Shown here one piece after another: positions 49,985-62,908 of a DNA stretch of 64,000 bases. The notes below the pieces were generated by a model, which ran no database searches, was not told the origin of the DNA, and saw only the letters and a program-made list of their open reading frames with translations. Made by a program: the position numbers and the translations under genes. The stretch is from Gari tellinella (taxonomy: Eukaryota; Mollusca; Bivalvia; Cardiida; Psammobiidae). The DNA lies in the NCBI GenBank assembly GCA_922989275.2, contig OV277864.1, positions 26,671,550-26,735,549 of the forward strand. Direction: 5' to 3'. How positions within the stretch are numbered: position 1 is the stretch's first letter; each line of letters begins with the position of its first letter.

Positions 49985-50310
49985 AAACAAGACAGCGTTC
50001 CACCTCATACTACAACTACAAACCAAATACTCACAGGCACAAGATCAGCCATATAACCTCACCTGAGCATGCTCATGCAGAGCCCCAGAGACTACAGTAC
50101 ACTTCATCCTAGACTGTAGCCACTATACACATTAGAGAAAAGTTCTGGCCAGGTCTTTATAGCAGAGATGCTACATCCCATCCCTTGACATACAGACACT
50201 GCTTGGCACAGATGACCATCCAGAGATACCTGGCTGGAGAGATACTATCCTGACCGAGCTCAGTACATACATTGAGACCACCCGTAGATTTGTGATGCTA
50301 GCAGCATCCC
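49985..50310 (+). pseudogene. Degenerate LINE 3' coding fragment
   Basis: With several stops, one frame reads CRAPETTVHFILDCSHYT, the cysteine/histidine motif found after the reverse transcriptase in many non-LTR retrotransposons. Heavily decayed. Confidence 0.5.
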
Positions 50311-50521
50311 ATACGCAAAACTGATCTATCCGACATAGATCTACAAGTGTTCATATAGCATACCATAGAGAAAATTACATAAGAGTAAAGTTATACCAAA
50401 AAGATCCAAGTTCTACAAAGAGATATAGTGACAGGAAGTCTGTGGATTGAGGTACCTTGGGGGATAATCCAGGATTCAGGGCCTCCCCTGGGATATTTTT
50501 TCTTTTCCGATTCGCCATAAC

Positions 50522-51120
50522 TTGACAGTCTGGAGTCCATACACCAAGGACCAAATCTACAAACTGGAGAATGTACAGAGAAGAGCTGCCAGATATGTGA
50601 CAAACCAATACCACAACACTAGCAGCGTCGCCTCTATGGTCAACCACCTGGGATGGGAGACAATTGAGTCCCGACGGTCCAAAGCCCAGCTGTCCCTAAT
50701 GTACAAGATAACCAATGATCTTGTGGATATGTCCCAGCCCAGGGACATACCAGATCTGCTCATTCCAGAAAACTCTGTCAACCAGCTACATCTACCAGAC
50801 AATCTCGTACTTTAAGAACTTGTTCTTCCCTAAGACTATCTAATTATGGAACAAACTGCCCTCTGAGGTCGCAGAAGCCCCTGATTTGGTATCTTTCCAG
50901 CATTTTGGGGGGACCAGTTCCCAATTGAAAACAAGGGCTTTTTTTCCAAAATGAGCATTTCAAGGCACGATTTTCCCCCAAAATGAGCTTTTTACGACTA
51001 AATTTTTTTCACTGATTTAGGGCATATTTTTCCCAATTGGAGGGGTACCAACTCATTCCCAAAGTGGTGAAAAAAAACACTGCTTTCAAGCAGGGGCTAT
51101 CTCACCTCTCTTTCTAACTA
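50522..51120 (+). pseudogene. LINE reverse-transcriptase C-terminal fragment with an insertion
   Basis: Reads VWSPYTKDQIYKLENVQRRA then ARYVTNQYHNTSSVASMVNH and LGWETIESRR, typical of the C-terminal end of mollusc non-LTR reverse transcriptases. After 50815 the frame shifts to LWNKLPSEVAEAPDLVSFQ following an in-frame stop. A separate ~195-bp repeat (50893-51088, with cccaattgaaaa motifs) interrupts it, and the LINE resumes as aggggctatctcacctc. 5'-truncated and dead. Confidence 0.8.
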
Positions 51121-51337
51121 GGGCCTAGGGGCCCAGCAACAAGTACTCACTAATGATTCCTATAACTGTGCAGACGGCGTCCACCGTAACCGGAGAGGTC
51201 TGGGTTGAAGAGACAAAAATCTTGCTGGACACACTTTTGGCTTATAATTATTTCTACCTTTTAACTATCTAAACTTTTCTTTCTGTCTATCATTTCATCA
51301 TTTCTTTTCCAGACTTAGCACCACCCATCGCGTAATA

Positions 51338-52315
51338 CAGTGTAGCTCCATTACTTCGCGGTCCGCTATTTCGCGAAAGCCAATATATCGCGGTCGCGGC
51401 TTGGACCCCATTTTTTCCTACATGTATACTAAAAGTCAATAAAAGCCGAGTAACGATCATTTCTGTTTCTTTAATAATTATATCTTCCTTTTACAGGTCG
51501 TTATAATTACGTAATCAGTGTCAATTATCACCATCTGTGGACTGCGCATGTGTCATCCCGCTGCGTTGATTGACAGGTGCACTAACAAACAAACGGCCTA
51601 CTGAGTGAACTCGCGCATGCGAAGTTTCCCTCATTATTTAGCAGTAATTAGCAAACTAACCTGATTGAGTTATAACTATCAAAGTCGACTAATCCGCATT
51701 AATAGCAGTGGAGAGATAACCACAGACATTAAAATCACAGTCATTCACATTTTGATACATCAGTCAGACGCTTACAATCATAACTGCGATTCGTACCTGA
51801 TAACAATTAACAACGTACTCGAACAATGTCGGCCAAGAAATAAATTAAATTTAACCTGTGAACTGTAAATTGGTTTCATTGTTCTTTCAATTTCATATAC
51901 TGCTGTACGTTGTTTTCTGACAATTCAACCGAGAAAATCTCATTTTATCCACTTTCTAATAGCGATATAGGCATTAAGTGTGATTTCCATGAGTAACTGA
52001 TTCTTACTGATACACACGCACATTTAAATCAAAATGGCGGCCGTTGTCAAAAACGAAAGTACGCATTTGGTATAATACACATGAAAACGCTGATGCTAGA
52101 TATGACAGTGCATATAAAGACTTGTTTTGACAAGAAATAACAAGGTAATCAACCAAGAAACCATGTTTATTGCATGACATTGATATAATAGAGTTTGGCA
52201 ATGGAATATACAACAGAATTAAGTTCAGCTCAGAATTGGGCTATATCGCGATCCGACCACATCACGGATTTCATTTTGTGGACCCCAACTTCCGCGGTAT
52301 AATGGAGCTACACTG
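51338..52315. mobile_element. pogo/Tigger-like transposon
   Basis: 978 bp between TA dinucleotides, with inverted ends CAGTGTAGCTCCATTA followed by a cgcgg-rich subterminal part (cttcgcggtc / ccgcggta). No transposase seen. Confidence 0.78.
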
Positions 52316-53918
52316 TAGTCAAGTGTGACTCAGACGATGTACAATGTAGATGTTCAACTTTCTACTGCTTTACAATCGTAATCGACTATTCTCTTTTCCA
52401 GTCATCCGGGTTATTTAATGTCATACGCATACCCTCGGTCCTTCATTCGGATGCATCGGTCTTACTCGGAGAAAGAATTAATTCTTATTTTCGGTAAAAT
52501 CGTGCTTTTGCAACGTATGTAATACCTTTGTAGTATTCATAAGACCTATTCAGATAATAATGCGTAAAAAAGAATGAGATTAAACGCCCTGCTGCACAAA
52601 CTTATGTAGATTTCGGGTTTGTTGTCCCCGAGTGCGCATGCTCTGCTAAGTGTAAACAAAGAGGGTATGACGTCACACTGGAAAAGAGAATTACAAGCAG
52701 GCGAAAAGAACCCTCAAAACTATCACAGCAATCAACATCCCCACCCTATCATAGACTACTGGACAGACCATACTGAAGGAGCTGGGAAAGTACATCAAAT
52801 CAACTGCAAGGTTTGATGACAGATCCACTCAAGTTCGAATAATTAGGGCGAAATTAGACCGGGCCGACATAATGTATTATCCTAGCGTTACCAGTTGCGA
52901 CGCCATTAAGCGATAAACTCGCCGTAATTTCTGACAGCTGTAAACTGAACATGATTTAAACTATGACTGTTCAAAGCTAAATGAGCTTAATTAATGATAA
53001 AAACCATGCAACTTTCAAGTTTAAATGCCCCAGTTGTTCAGAGCATCGCCGATTTGACACTACCGTGGACGCCACCATATTTGTTGGGAGTAACCTATTT
53101 TGACGACTCTGATTGGCTGACCTATATTAAAGTTATTTTTAGCTTTATTAATAAAGTTCCTACTGTGCTGCATTGTGTACGCTTATTTTCATACTGGGGA
53201 GTCAAAATTATTCTTTTGGTATCAATTTTTGTTTCAGATTTGTCATTATTTTCGAACAATTTAAAAAATAAATGAAGAAAAGAGTAAATGTTAGTGGGCA
53301 CTCATATTAAAAGAAGGGTGGTTTTTGACATGTCTCCCACTCTCTCTAAAACTCTCCAAACCCTAAAACATGAATGTTGGGGAGTAGCTCATGTAATTCG
53401 CATTGGATGCCTGAAATGAAAATAATAAACTTAAGATACCTTTTTCATAAATTTATAGCGCATTTATGAGCCAATTAGTAATCACATGTAAATCGATCAG
53501 CATGATTTCACAGGTTCCTAAAATAGCGTACATCTACTAAACATTGACCTGTTTTTCAATGGCGGGAAAATTGCTTGTCACGTGACTGTCGCGTGAGAAG
53601 ATAAATATGAATGGGGTTTCCTGACAACTGAGCGTCGAAGTTTTCCATGATCATTTAAATACAGAAAACGGCTTATAAACTTCCGTACTGGATTGCATTA
53701 GTGAAAATACATAAAAATGCATTGAGAAAGGTAAAACTGTTATATATCTCACTTTGAATATCTGATTATTCACATTTTTGAAACAGAGAGTAGTTTTTCG
53801 TGTTTACAAACGATAGCCAGTGCACATGCTGCGTCACGGGGGTCGCTTAGTTCATATTGACTAGTAAACAAATATGGCGTCGAAATAGGTGAGCGTTAAA
53901 ACGGGTTAGCGGACGATA

Positions 53919-55246
53919 TGTTTTCTTTTTGCCAAAATAAATGAAAATGGTTGTTCTGCAGTTCTCAATTCAATGGTTCACTCAAGACAACGCAACCTGA
54001 TTACGATTGTTGACCAAGTTGTACCTTAGGATACAGCGCATCTTTATTGGAACCTCCAAACACTTTCTTCTCCAATATTTCTAATCTATTTTCCAGCACG
54101 TCAATATTGTCGGCCATTTTGTTGATGAATCTTCAAGCAGCAATGCACAACAGTTATACTTTCATGAATATCTATATACAATTTTATAGTTTGGGACTTA
54201 ATCAGTATTCTGTACAAATATTATATCACTGTGGTGTATTAATAAAACAGAAATTCAATTTTAATGATCAATTAAAAAAAGTAATGCTGTGCATATCGTT
54301 CCCATAGATGTCGTAAAAGGGAAATAAAAAACAAAATAGAGCACTATTAAGATTTAAGGTTCAATATTTAAATGGTTATCACTTATCAGTATCTTACGAC
54401 ATGATTTAAAGAATTTATTGAGATCATTTTTGTTTTCAATCATTTTACGACAATACAAATGGTTTGCAACTGTCATGGCAGCCCCCATGGAACTTCGGAA
54501 ATCATGTTTGAGGTTTTATAGATCCTGTCCTTCTTCTAATAATAGATACTTATTTACTCACCTGGCACATAGCGCGAATGTCAGCTATTTTGATCGCCCT
54601 GTGTCTGTCGTCGTTCGTCCGTCGTCAACAATGTCTTCAAACGACTTCTCACTTTCTTTCTTTCTCTATTGCTACACACCCCTTCCGGGTATTAGCTGAA
54701 CCTTAGCTGCGGTTACTAGAATAACCGGAATACACCGGAATACACCGAAATACACCTAAATATACATTGTTCTGATCATAAAACAGTTACAGATGATGTA
54801 TATACATATTTTATGGACTAATTTATTGAATTTGCAAAGAAAACATGCAATTTGTGGGTCATAAATGGTTTTTTGTTGAAATCATAACCGAAATACACTG
54901 TGAATTCTCACGCATGTGTAATTCTCACATGACACATTACAAAGTGTATTTCGGTTGTGATTTCAACAGAAAACCATTTGTAACACATAAATTGCATATT
55001 TCCTGTGCAAACTTAATATATTAATACACAAAATGGGTAAATAAATCATCTGAAACTGTTTTATGATCTATAATAGGTATATTTAAGTGTATTTCGGTAT
55101 ATTCCGGTGTATTCCGGTTATTCTAGTAACCCCTTAGCTGTAGCGCGTTCAAGTACCGTATCGATGCAATCGATTGCAACGGAAAACGGTAACAATTCAC
55201 CTTTAACGACCGTTACGCTGTTACCGACTGCGAACGGCCTCAGAGG
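53919..55246. repeat. Spacer of the inverted repeat
   Basis: 1.33 kb. Includes AT-rich sequence, a short 'agctcacctg' repeat fragment with a gtcgttcgtccgtcgtc run (54558-54650), a MULE-like element, and a gttaccg-rich stretch at 55142-55246. Confidence 0.7.
54710..55131. mobile_element. Mutator-like MITE
   Basis: 422 bp, long inverted ends ggttactagaataaccggaa / ttccggttattctagtaacc, flanked by the 9-bp duplication CCTTAGCTG at 54701-54709 and 55132-55140. Nine-base duplications are typical of MULEs. Confidence 0.8.
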
Positions 55247-55680
55247 TATCGTCCGCTAACCCGTTTTAACGCTCACCTATTTCGACGCCATATTTGTTTA
55301 CTAGTCAATATGACCTAAGCGACCCCCGTGACGTAGCATGTGCACTGGCTATCGTTTGTAAACACGAAAAACTACTCTCTGTTTCAAAAATGTGAATAAT
55401 CAGATATTCAAAGTGAGAAATATAACAGTTTTACCTTTCTCAATGCATTTTTATGTATTTTCACTAATGCAATCCAGTACGGAAGTTTATAAGCCGTTTT
55501 CTGTATTTAAATGATCATGGAAAACTTCGATGCTCAGTTGTCAGGAAACCCCATTCATATTTATCTTCTCACGCGACAGTCACGTGACAAGCAATTTTCC
55601 CGCCATTGAAAAACAGGTCAATGTTTAGTAGGTGTACGCTATTTTAGGAACCTGTGAAATCATGCTGATCGATTTACATG

Positions 55681-56323
55681 TGTAGCAGTTTGGCATCCTT
55701 TAGCATGGCAAACTGGCCTTTTAAGATAATAGGCTATAAGCAAACTAAAGGTTAGAGTGTATTGAAACATCTCAGTGATTGCATGCTTTTCAGTTGTACT
55801 TTATGACAATGTAAATTAGACTTGTTCTATGGGTTTTACTTGTTGGAAAGTGAAGTTTAGTTATAGAAATTGGTGAATCAGTCCAGTTTAGTGGAGCTAT
55901 CTGCCTATATAATGAGACACTGACCACTGTTCTGTCTCTTACTTGCAACTGGTTGATAACTGGTAACTGAGCTAAGAGCATCTACGACCGATAGGTTGTA
56001 AACTGAGACCAACGGTGGTTACACTGTAATGTTTCAGATTTAGATTTAGTAACTTTGGGTATTTCTGCATCAGGATAAACCTGTACCTCCGGACGTTAGT
56101 CTGGGCAACCCAACGGGTGACATCCTGCTCTGCGGAAATACCATGTAACTCGGGATTCCGTTATTGTAAATAGTTAGGCTTTATGTTTAAATAAAAGAAA
56201 TAAATTGATTTCTGAGCTTTAGTTATATTCCCCGTCCCACCAGGCTATACCCAGAGTCCGGACTTGAGGAGTGTAGCGCTCCTGGGGTGGATCCAGATCG
56301 CTGGGTCCCCTCGTCCTGCTACA
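55681..56323. mobile_element. Solo LTR inserted in the right arm
   Basis: 643 bp, TGTAGCAG...CTGCTACA ends, 4-bp duplication CATG on both sides. The left arm has the intact empty site (acatgtaaatcg complement). A TATA-like tatataatgaga near 55911 and aataaa near 56190 suggest plus-strand orientation, as in an LTR retrotransposon. Confidence 0.88.
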
Positions 56324-57833
56324 CATGTGATTACTAATTGGCTCATAAATGCGCTATAAATTTATGAAAAAGGTATCTTAAGTTTATTATTTTCATTTCA
56401 GGCATCCAATGCGAATTACATGAGCTACTCCCCAACATTCATGTTTCAGGGTTTGGAGAGTTTTAGAGAGAGTGGGACACATGTCAAAAACCACCCTTCT
56501 TTTAATATGAGTGCCCACTAACATTTACTCTTTTCTTCATTTATATTTTAAATTGTTCGAAAATAATGACAAATCTGAAACAAAAATTGATACCAAAAGA
56601 ATAATTTTGACTCCCCAGTATGAAAATAAGCGTACACAATGCAGCACAGTAGGAACTTTATTAATAAAGCTAAAAATAACTCTAATATAGGTCAGCCAAT
56701 CAGAGTCGTCAAAATAGGTTACTCCCAACAAATATGGTGGCGTCCACGGTAGTGTCAAATCGGCGATGCTCTGAACAACTGGGGCATTTAAACTTGAAAG
56801 TTGCATGGTTTTTATCATTAATTAAGCTCATTTAGCTTCAGTCATAGTTTAAATCATGTTCAGTTTACAGCTGTCAGAAATTACGGCGAGTTTATCGCTT
56901 AATGGCGTCGAAACTGGTAACGCTAGGATAGTTCCCCATCCCCAACAAGGAAAACAAAATGGCTACCAAATGAATTTAATAAAAACCACCGAACAGTCCC
57001 GACTTAATTTCTCATCAATAAACCAACATTTTCCGATACTTAATGTATCAAACAAAGCAGCTTACATCTGAGCAGCTAAATCTTATTTTTATATGCGGTA
57101 AAATTGATGCATTTCAGTTGATTAGTGCACTTTTGCTTGTGTTATTTAGATTCGCACATAAATTGTTTGTACCCTTGAAAAGTTAATAAACATTGGGGCG
57201 CAATGAGTTATTATTGGTTTAAACACATTTATTTCAATAATTTACATGTATTTTACAAACATACAACAAAGTTTAGGATCGAAACGAAAGCTAAACAGCT
57301 TATTGAGTTTCTCTCCTTGCACCGTTATATATACACATGCTCTATCTATAACTGTAATATATTTTATGAAAACTTATGTAACAGCAAAATGTGTTATAAA
57401 TATAATGTAGCTATTTCATAAAATGGCGCTATCTCTCTCAAAAGACACTCGGGAAAGGCGATATAAGGAACACCAGTTGCCCAGAGTAGTGCAAAAGTAA
57501 TGCAGAATGCATATTACTTGCTCATCGCATTAATTATACACCATATTTCCCCCGCCTGTGTTAACACTCACATTTATACTAAGCCCGTCGATCAAGAGAG
57601 GCAGCACCAACTTAACGAAATGTTTCAAGTTACCATAAATATGATAATAAAGATAATAGTTAATGTTTTGAGAATAAGATCAAAAATAATATGAATAGAA
57701 TTTAGATACAAACAATTAATAGTAAAGAGTTGTTTTGATAAGAAATGACACACGGGGAAAGGGTTCCAAAAAAAAAAAAAATAGGCAGATTGAAACGTAG
57801 TTTCGGTATGTATATAGCAATGTTATCAATTTC

Positions 57834-58545
57834 TTAAAAACGCTTTGTGCTTTGAATATACTGATGAACTGCTTCGACAATTTTAACATTTAAAACATAA
57901 CCTAGTTCTGGATCACCTTGCAGGAAAACGGATAACGACGGAGATGTGTAAGAAGATACTTCTTTTAGAAGTTCAATTCTTTGTATGTCAAAATGATTGC
58001 ATTTTAAGAAAAAATGTGCTGCATTTTCAATTTGGCCACATGTGCAGAGAGGGGTATCAGACATGTTCTTTGAGAAGAGGTCATGATTCAAGGAGCTGCA
58101 GTTAGTACGAAGTCTTGTGAGTAGCATTTGAACTTTTCTGTGTCCATGGTAGAAATGTTTAGGTACACTATGTTTGTTAATCAGGGAAGATTTGAATGAA
58201 GAAAGGCTAGGTGACTGTCTTGTTGTTTCCGGAAGGTTGTTCCACTCTTGTATAGTTGAGGGAAGAAATGTTTTATGATAAAAACTTGTGCGACACGTCA
58301 CAGATTGAATATCATTAGCATTTCTCAGGTTGTAGCGTGATGCATTACCAACTACTTCTGGTACGAGATCTGTTAAATATTGTGGTGTCAAATTATTGAC
58401 CATTTTAAAGAAAAGTATTAATTTGTGATTTCTTCGCCTGGATTCAAGATTGTCCCAACCAACTTCATGTAAGAGTTTTTCAATTGAAACCAGCTTAGTT
58501 GTTCCAGTGACTATTCTAGCTGCTTCGTATTGGATTTAATGAGTT
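57834..58545 (-). pseudogene. LINE reverse-transcriptase C-terminal fragment
   Basis: Minus-strand reading EAARIVTGTTKLVSIEKLLH, VGWDNLESRRRNHKLILFF and MVNNLTPQYLTDLVPEVVG, then the terminal CTCGQIENAAHFFLKCNHF zinc-knuckle-like motif, ending in a stop at 57834. Intact for about 235 codons but 5'-truncated, so no full reverse transcriptase. Confidence 0.82.
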
Positions 58546-58845
58546 ATTATTGAAGAGTATCGGTGAACGTTAGATGTCGTACTATATGGGTTGTTTGCAT
58601 CGGTTAACGTTACTGTTCGCTGATACGGTACTTGAACGCCCTACTAGTTACCTGTGTTTTCGCCACCCTTAGCTATATTTTCGCGCATGCGCCTTTCTGA
58701 TGAAACATTTCTTACTTGTTCACGGATCTAATTCTGAACATAACCTTCAATAACACGAATATATACAAGTAAAGCTTGTGAAATAAATACAAAGTGTAAA
58801 TAACTGTACGTTTTCAAACATGTAACATGAAAACAATATTTATAT

Positions 58846-58935
58846 ATATAAATGGGGGCGTTTTGACTAGGGGTTGGGGGCGTTTTGACCAATTGTGGGG
58901 GCGTTTTGACCAATTGGGGGGCGTTTTGACATGCA
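58846..58935. repeat. Short tandem repeat, 'gggggcgttttgacca'
   Basis: Four units of about 21-27 bp containing gggggcgttttgac. Confidence 0.8.
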
Positions 58936-59789
58936 ACCTCATCCAATTGGCAGGAACGATCCTTTTATGGTCCTCTTTCAAAGTTGTTCAAATAGTTTAG
59001 GTCTGTTGCATATCTAGGTCCCAGGAGCTAAAATGGATCGATTTATAGAAAACTTTAAAAAATCTTCTTGTCTTAAACCACACAGTTGAGAGTAGCCTCT
59101 AGAGGGTTAACAACTTAACACATACTGTTTTTCTTTGATTTGACCTAGTGACCTAGTTGTTGACCCAGCATGAGCTAGATATGTTGTTGATAGGTTTTAA
59201 CGTCTCGCCCGAGTTATTATTGTCTGTTAAGACTAAACCATATTGGGGGATCACATAATTTCCCCTCAGCCTGCCGGGCAGTCCTGCAGTAGCTGTCCTT
59301 CAACATCAGAAAATCATGAATTTCGTCAGGGTGGAATACATGAATGCTGTTCTTAAGTTCTGGATCCCATGGTGTTGGAGGAAAGGAAAATGACGATGAC
59401 ACTCTGAGACTCTTCTTTCAAAACGGCACTTTTTAAGGCCACACCAGCCGATGTTGGTCAAGGGTTCAGCCACTGACAAAGTCTGCCACACTTAGCCATT
59501 GACTGAACCCCTGTGCCTCTCCCGAGACGTGCGCTCCTTTGCTGGAGTGGGAAAAATGAGCTAGATATCAATGAGAAATGAGATTTGTACTTTTGTAGCA
59601 AGGGGTTTCTATGATTTGACCTAGTGACCTAGCCTTTGACCCAACATAGCCCATATTCAAAGTTGACCTAGATATTAATTAGGCAAACATTCTGACTAAG
59701 TTGCATTAAAATCCAATGAGATTTGAAGCCTCTTTAAAGTGTTCATAAGCTTTTTCTATGATTTAACCTTAGTAGTGACATTCTTTTTA

Positions 59790-60620
59790 CGTCCTCACGC
59801 TTTTTTGTCCGGAGCATATCTCTTGAACGGTACACTGTAGGTTGATGAAACTTGATACAGTGATAGAGAATGACAGGAGGAGGTGCAGTACACAAGACCC
59901 GTAACTCTCTCATCTTCCAATTTTGAATTATCTCCCTTTTTCTGATAAAAAAATCAATTTTGTCCGGTGCATATCTCTGGACCGTTACACTGAAAGTTGA
60001 TGAAACTTGTAACAGTGATAGAGGATGACTAAAGGAAGTGCAGTACACAAGAACAGTAACTCTGTCATATACCAATATTGAATTATCTCCCTTTTTCTAA
60101 AAATACAAAACAATTTTGTCCGGAGTATATCTCTTGACTGCTACACCGTAAGTTAATGGAACTTGATACAATGTAGGTGATGACATAAGGAGGTGCAGTA
60201 CACAAGAACCATGACTGTCATCTCCCAATATTTAATCATCTCCCCTTTTCTATTTAAAAAAAAATCAAATTTTGTCTGGAGCATATCTCCTGAGCATTGC
60301 ATTGTAAGTTGATGAAACTTGATACAGTGATATGAGATGACAGAGGGAGTGCTGTACTCAAGAACCATAACTCTGCCATCTCCAAATATTGAATTATCTC
60401 CCTTTTTCTACATAATTTTTTTAAAAAATCAAATTTTCTGCCGCACTGTAACTTGAACCTTGATACTGTGTTAGAGGATGACAAAAAGAAGTGTAGTACA
60501 CAAGAATTATAACTCTGTCATCTCCAAATATTGAATTGCCTCCCTTTTTCATAATAAATTCATTATTGTCCGAAGCATATCTCCTGAATGTTACATCGTA
60601 AGTTGATGAAACTTGATACT
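59790..60620. repeat. Degenerate ~150-bp tandem repeat
   Basis: Five units sharing ttttgtccggagcatatctc, gatgaaacttgatacagtga and ttgaattatctccctttttc, spaced about 140-159 bp. Confidence 0.75.
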
Positions 60621-60639
60621 GTGTTCACCTACTAAACAT

Positions 60640-61008
60640 GCTATACCTTGGGCTTTTTCTTTGTGGGGAGCATCCATCGTTGGGAACGATATTCTTGTAT
60701 AGTGAAATGTTCAAACATCTTTTTCTCTCATAATATGCACAGAGCTTTGATATTTGGCATGGTGACACTTCTAGTGGAGTAGTGGTCATTAGCTAGTAAA
60801 AACAGATTTATTAGTGACATTAGTCTTCCTGTCTGAAAACATGTATGTACAAAGAATTTGACAACCACTTCTTCATTCGCAGGTTCATCAGTAAGATTTT
60901 TTAAATTATGTCATGGGGTAAAAAATGATCCTACCTCAGGGGTCATGAGACCCTTGACTGGGTTTTCCCAGGTGAGCTATATATAGGCCTGCATGGGCCT
61001 CTTGTTTA
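60640..61008 (+). repeat. 3' part of an 'agctcacctgag' element
   Basis: Contains the tatttggcatggtgacactt and ggggtcatgag motifs and ends gggcctcttgttta. Confidence 0.55.
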
Positions 61009-61346
61009 TTTTGCAATGACATACATTAAGATAGGCAAAGCCTATTGGTGCCATAGGGGCAAAATACGTGAATATTTCCCACGGGTATAATTATTTTTTG
61101 TTACTGCTGGGGTTCAGGCACTTAAACCATGAATTAAATTGACACTCCCCCCCACCCCTATCTACTTCACATGTATTTGCAGCGACTGCAGCAATGTATA
61201 CTTATGAGTCTGGACTTCATAGCTATAGCTACATATAGGTTGAAATAATCAAAAGCGACCTTTTTCTTTTTAACTTAAGAATTTTCAAGGGAACAAGAGC
61301 ATAGACATTGCCAATTTGTGAGCTAGTTACCTATCTTACCTATCTT

Positions 61347-62890
61347 TTTAGCTCACCTGAGCCATAGGCTCAGGATGAGCTATTATGATACCATGCCGTC
61401 CGTCGTCTGGTGTCCGGCGTCCGGCCACATTTTCAAACAACATCTCCTCTGAAACCACTGACTCGATTTCAACCAAACTTTGTCAGAAGCATCAGTGACA
61501 AGGGGGAACGAAATCTTGTTCAAAGTTTTTGGCTAGAGTTATTCCCCTTGCTTTTGGACCAGATTTGCTAACATGACCCTATAGACAACTTTTAATGCAT
61601 AAGAAAATCTTAAAAAATCTTCTTCTCAGAAACCCAAAGGCCCAGACCTTTGATATTTGGTATGTATCATTACCTAATGATCTTCTACCAATATTGTTCA
61701 AAGTTTGACCCTAGGGCCAAAAATGGCCCCGCCCTGGGGCTTATCAGTTTTTCTTAGGAAAACATTTAAAATTCCTCTCCTCAGAAACTGTATGGTCTAG
61801 ATCATTAATATTTGACATGTAGCTTTGCCATATGGTCCTCTACCAAGATTGTACAAATTATGACCCCCGGGTCAAAATTGGCCCCGCCCCGGGGCTTATC
61901 AGTTTTACATAGACTTATATAGGAAAACCTTTAAAAATCTCCTTCTCTGAAACTGTAAGGCGCAGATCTTTAATATTTGACATATAGCTTTGCCTTGTGG
62001 TCCTCTACCAAGATTGTTCATATTATGACCCCGGGCTTATCAGTTTTTCATAGGAAAACCTTTAAAAATCTTCTTCTCTGAAACTGTAAGGCCTAGATCA
62101 TTTATATTTGACATGTAGCTTTGCCTTAAAGTCCTCTACCAAAGTTGATCAAATTATAACCCCTGGGTCAAAATTGGCCCCGCCCAATATCAGTTTTACA
62201 TAGACTTATATAGGAAAACCTTTAAAAATCTTCTTCTCTTAAACTGTATGGCCTAGATCTTTAATATTTGACATATAGCTTTGCCTTGTGGTCCTCTACC
62301 AAGATTGTTCAAATTATGACCCCCGGGCCAAAAATTGTCACGCCCTCGGGCCTATTAGTTTTTCATAGGAAAACCTTTAAAAATCTTCTTCTCTAAAACC
62401 GTAAGGCCAAGATCATTTATATTTGACATGTAGCTTTGCCCTATGGTACTCTACCAAGATTGACCAAATTATGACCCCTTGATCAAATTTGGCCCCGCCC
62501 CGGGGCTTATCAGTTTTACATAGACTTATATAGGAAAACCTTTAAAAATCTTCTACTCTGAAACTGTAAGGCCCAGATTCTTAATATTTGACATATAGCT
62601 TTGCCTTGTGGTTCTCTACCAAGTGTGTTCAAATTATGACCCCGGGCAAAAATTGGCCCCACCCAGGGGCTTATCAGTTTTTATAGGAAAACCTTTAAAA
62701 TTCTTCTTCTCTTAAACCGAAAGGCCCAGATCATTAATATCTGACATGTAGCTTCGCATTGTGGTCCTCTACCAAGATCAAATTATGGCACCTGGGTCAT
62801 AGCTATATCAAAATGTTGTCTTGCCCAGTCAGATTCTATGGTACAGTGTCCTCAGGTGAACGAAATGTGACCCTCTGGGTCTCTTGTTTA
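61347..62890 (+). repeat. 'agctcacctgag' element with expanded core
   Basis: Starts tttagctcacctgagc and ends gggtctcttgttta. Between are seven or eight ~150-165-bp units (tttaaaaatcttcttctctg, ctttgccttgtggtcctcta, ggccccgccccggggctta). It ends 18 bp before an exon. Confidence 0.8.
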
Positions 62891-62908
62891 ACATACATGT
62901 TCTTTCAG

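Larger units (their letters stand above)
52878..56930. repeat. 4-kb inverted repeat with 1.04-kb arms
   Basis: Left arm 52878-53918 (1041 bp), right arm 55247-56930 (1684 bp, which is 1037 bp once a 643-bp LTR and its 4-bp duplication are removed). Outer ends tatcctagcgttaccagt, inner ends ggttagcggacgata. A 93-codon open frame in the left arm recurs in the right arm with only about two residue changes, so arm identity is very high. It is probably not a real gene. Confidence 0.92.

Noticed and set aside
52994..53275. 93-codon open frame, mirrored at 56537-56818
   Set aside because: It lies wholly in the inverted repeat arms and resembles no known domain. Its conservation between arms is explained by recent duplication.
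54418..54699. 93-codon plus-strand frame
   Set aside because: Overlaps an 'agctcacctg' repeat fragment and AT-rich spacer.
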